DNA from: Nonomuraea sp. | GTDB lineage: Bacteria > Actinomycetota > Actinomycetes > Streptosporangiales > Streptosporangiaceae | DNA: 7,017 bases | NCBI GenBank assembly: GCA_013362835.1 | Contig: JABFVJ010000389.1 | Coordinates: forward strand, 1 to 7,017 | Direction of reading: 5' to 3' | Part shown: positions 5,885 to 7,017 of the stretch, one piece after another | Position numbering within the stretch: position 1 is the stretch's first letter | How the letters are laid out: each line of letters begins with the position of its first letter | Program-made: the position numbers and the translations under genes | Notes under the pieces: generated by a model | Databases searched by the model: none | The model's input: only the letters and a program-made list of their open reading frames with translations | Told to the model about the DNA's origin: nothing

Positions 5885-7017
5885 TTGTTCACCACCAGGC
5901 CCGAGCTGAAGGGCGACTTCGGCATGGTCGCCAGCACCCACTGGCTGGCCTCGGCCACCGGCATGGGCGTGCTGGAGCGCGGCGGCAACGCCTTCGACGC
6001 GGCGGTGGCCGCCGGGTTCGTGCTGCAGGTCGCCGAGCCGCACCTGAACGGCCCCGGCGGCGAGGTTCCGATCCTGCTGTGGAGCGAGGCCGAGCAGAAG
6101 GTGTCGACCGTGTGCGGGCAGGGCGTCGCGCCCGCCGCCGCCACGATCGAGCGTTTCGCCGAGCTCGGGCTCGACGTCGTTCCCGGCACGGGCCTGCTGG
6201 CCGCGACCGTGCCGGGCGCGTTCGGCGGGTGGATGCTGCTGCTGGAGCGCTGGGGGACGTGGTCGCTCGGCGACGTGCTGGCCCCGGCGATCCACTACGC
6301 CGAGCACGGTGTGCCGGTGCTCGACCGGATCGCCGCCACGATCGGGACGGTCGAGGAGCTGTTCACCCGCGACTGGCCCACGTCGGCCGCCACGTGGCTG
6401 CCGGACGGCCGGGTGCCCGCGCCGGGGTCGAAGCTCGCCAACCCGGTGCTCGCCGCGACCTACCGCAGGCTGGTCGCCGAGGCCGAGGCCGCGTCGAGCA
6501 CCCGCGAGGGGCAGCTCGCCGCCGCCAGGAGGGCCTGGTACGAGGGTTTCGTCGCCGAGGCCGTCGCCGAGTTCAGCGCGAAGACGGCCTGGCGGGACAG
6601 CTCGGGCGAGGTGCACGGCGGCCTGCTCACCGGCGACGACCTGGCCCGCTGGACGGCGACGGTGGAGGAGCCGGCGAGCTTCGACTACCGCGGGCACACC
6701 GTGTACAAGACGGGCCCGTGGGGACAGGGGCCGGTGTTCCTGCAGCAGCTCGCGTTGTTGTCCGGCTTCGACCTGGACGCCATGGGCCACCTGAGCGCGG
6801 ACTACGTGCACACGGTGACGGAGGCGGCGAAACTCGCCTTCGCCGACCGCGAAGCCTGGTACGGCGACGTGGACGTGCCCATGTCCGACCTGCTGGGCGA
6901 GGCGTACAACGCGGAGCGGCGGCGGTTGATCGGCACGGAGGCGAGCCTGGAGCTGCGGCCGGGCGCGCCCGGCGGGCGGGAGCCGCGGCTGCCGGCGTTC
7001 CCCGAGCCCGGCACGGC
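5885..7017 (+). CDS. Gamma-glutamyltransferase-like Ntn-hydrolase (5' part, 377 codons, runs off the edge)
   Basis: Frame 2 from TTG 5885 stays open to the right edge. It encodes most of the large subunit of a gamma-glutamyltransferase (GGT) family protein. These proenzymes cut themselves before a threonine, which then becomes the nucleophile that hydrolyses or transfers acyl groups; that threonine lies beyond the window, so activity cannot be judged. Recognisable family blocks are GMVASTHWLASATGMGVLERGG (13-34), NAFDAAVAAG (35-44), EPHLNGPGGE (51-60), VPGAFGGW (109-116), GGLLTGDDLARW (245-256), YRGHTVY...GPWGQGP (268-283) and EAAKLAFADREAWYGD (313-328). Classical GGTs have an FRE-x-AP motif whose Arg binds the glutamyl carboxylate; here the aligned stretch is GQGVAP (78-83), with Q79 in place of Arg. 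No signal peptide is visible (MFTTRPELKGDFG), so the enzyme is probably cytoplasmic, unlike E. coli GGT. It probably processes cargo of the co-transcribed importer. Confidence 0.88.
   Translation, partial: MFTTRPELKGDFGMVASTHWLASATGMGVLERGGNAFDAAVAAGFVLQVAEPHLNGPGGEVPILLWSEAEQKVSTVCGQGVAPAAATIERFAELGLDVVPGTGLLAATVPGAFGGWMLLLERWGTWSLGDVLAPAIHYAEHGVPVLDRIAATIGTVEELFTRDWPTSAATWLPDGRVPAPGSKLANPVLAATYRRLVAEAEAASSTREGQLAAARRAWYEGFVAEAVAEFSAKTAWRDSSGEVHGGLLTGDDLARWTATVEEPASFDYRGHTVYKTGPWGQGPVFLQQLALLSGFDLDAMGHLSADYVHTVTEAAKLAFADREAWYGDVDVPMSDLLGEAYNAERRRLIGTEASLELRPGAPGGREPRLPAFPEPGT

Noticed and set aside
4276..6189. Long minus-strand open frame (637 codons) and other minus-strand frames opposite the transporter genes
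   Set aside because: They are low-complexity Arg/Ala/His/Gly-rich translations with no recognisable domain, lying opposite strongly supported plus-strand genes. Very GC-rich DNA produces such shadow frames routinely.
6309..6794. 161-codon plus-strand frame inside the hydrolase gene
   Set aside because: It is a Pro/Arg/Ser-rich shadow in another frame of a region whose frame 2 matches gamma-glutamyltransferase blocks throughout.
1..7017. Defence, toxin-antitoxin, phage, CRISPR or biosynthetic novelty
   Set aside because: Every gene belongs to a familiar uptake or catabolic family and no repeats, short overlapping gene pairs or integrase-like sequences are visible.

Overview
This is a very GC-rich, tightly packed stretch with every supported gene on the plus strand. 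Base composition, the codon preferences (mostly G or C in third position), the GTG and TTG starts and the protein types point to an actinomycete. A Streptosporangiales-type genome is my guess, but the sequence alone does not fix the genus. I see no phage, insertion sequence, CRISPR array, tRNA or rRNA.

Layout: (1) bases 2-442 are the 3' end of a GntR-family regulator (FCD ligand-binding domain), cut by the left edge. (2) Bases 443-533 are a comparatively AT-rich gap holding an 8-bp perfect palindrome and a strong ribosome binding site; this is the likely control region. (3) Bases 534-5871 hold a complete five-gene peptide-type ABC importer: a lipoprotein solute-binding protein, two membrane permeases and two ATPases, in the classic Dpp/Opp order. 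(4) From 5885 to the right edge runs the first 377 codons of a gamma-glutamyltransferase-like Ntn-hydrolase, starting at TTG. Junctions within the block are 1-nt, 8-nt, 4-nt and 4-nt overlaps and then a 13-nt gap, so 534 onward reads as one operon.

Working model (inference): the lipoprotein captures a small peptide or amide outside the membrane, the DppBC/DppDF-like complex imports it using ATP, and the co-encoded hydrolase, which has no visible signal peptide, cleaves it in the cytoplasm. The FCD regulator probably senses the substrate or a product and acts at the palindrome before the binding-protein gene. The hydrolase lacks the arginine that classical gamma-glutamyltransferases use to hold the glutamyl carboxylate, so the cargo may not be glutathione or an ordinary gamma-glutamyl peptide.

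Overall this is a recognisable catabolic uptake operon rather than a wholly new system. The points worth following are the altered substrate pocket of the hydrolase, the operator with a second matching site inside the binding-protein gene, and the paired four-cysteine domains at the C-termini of both ATPases.
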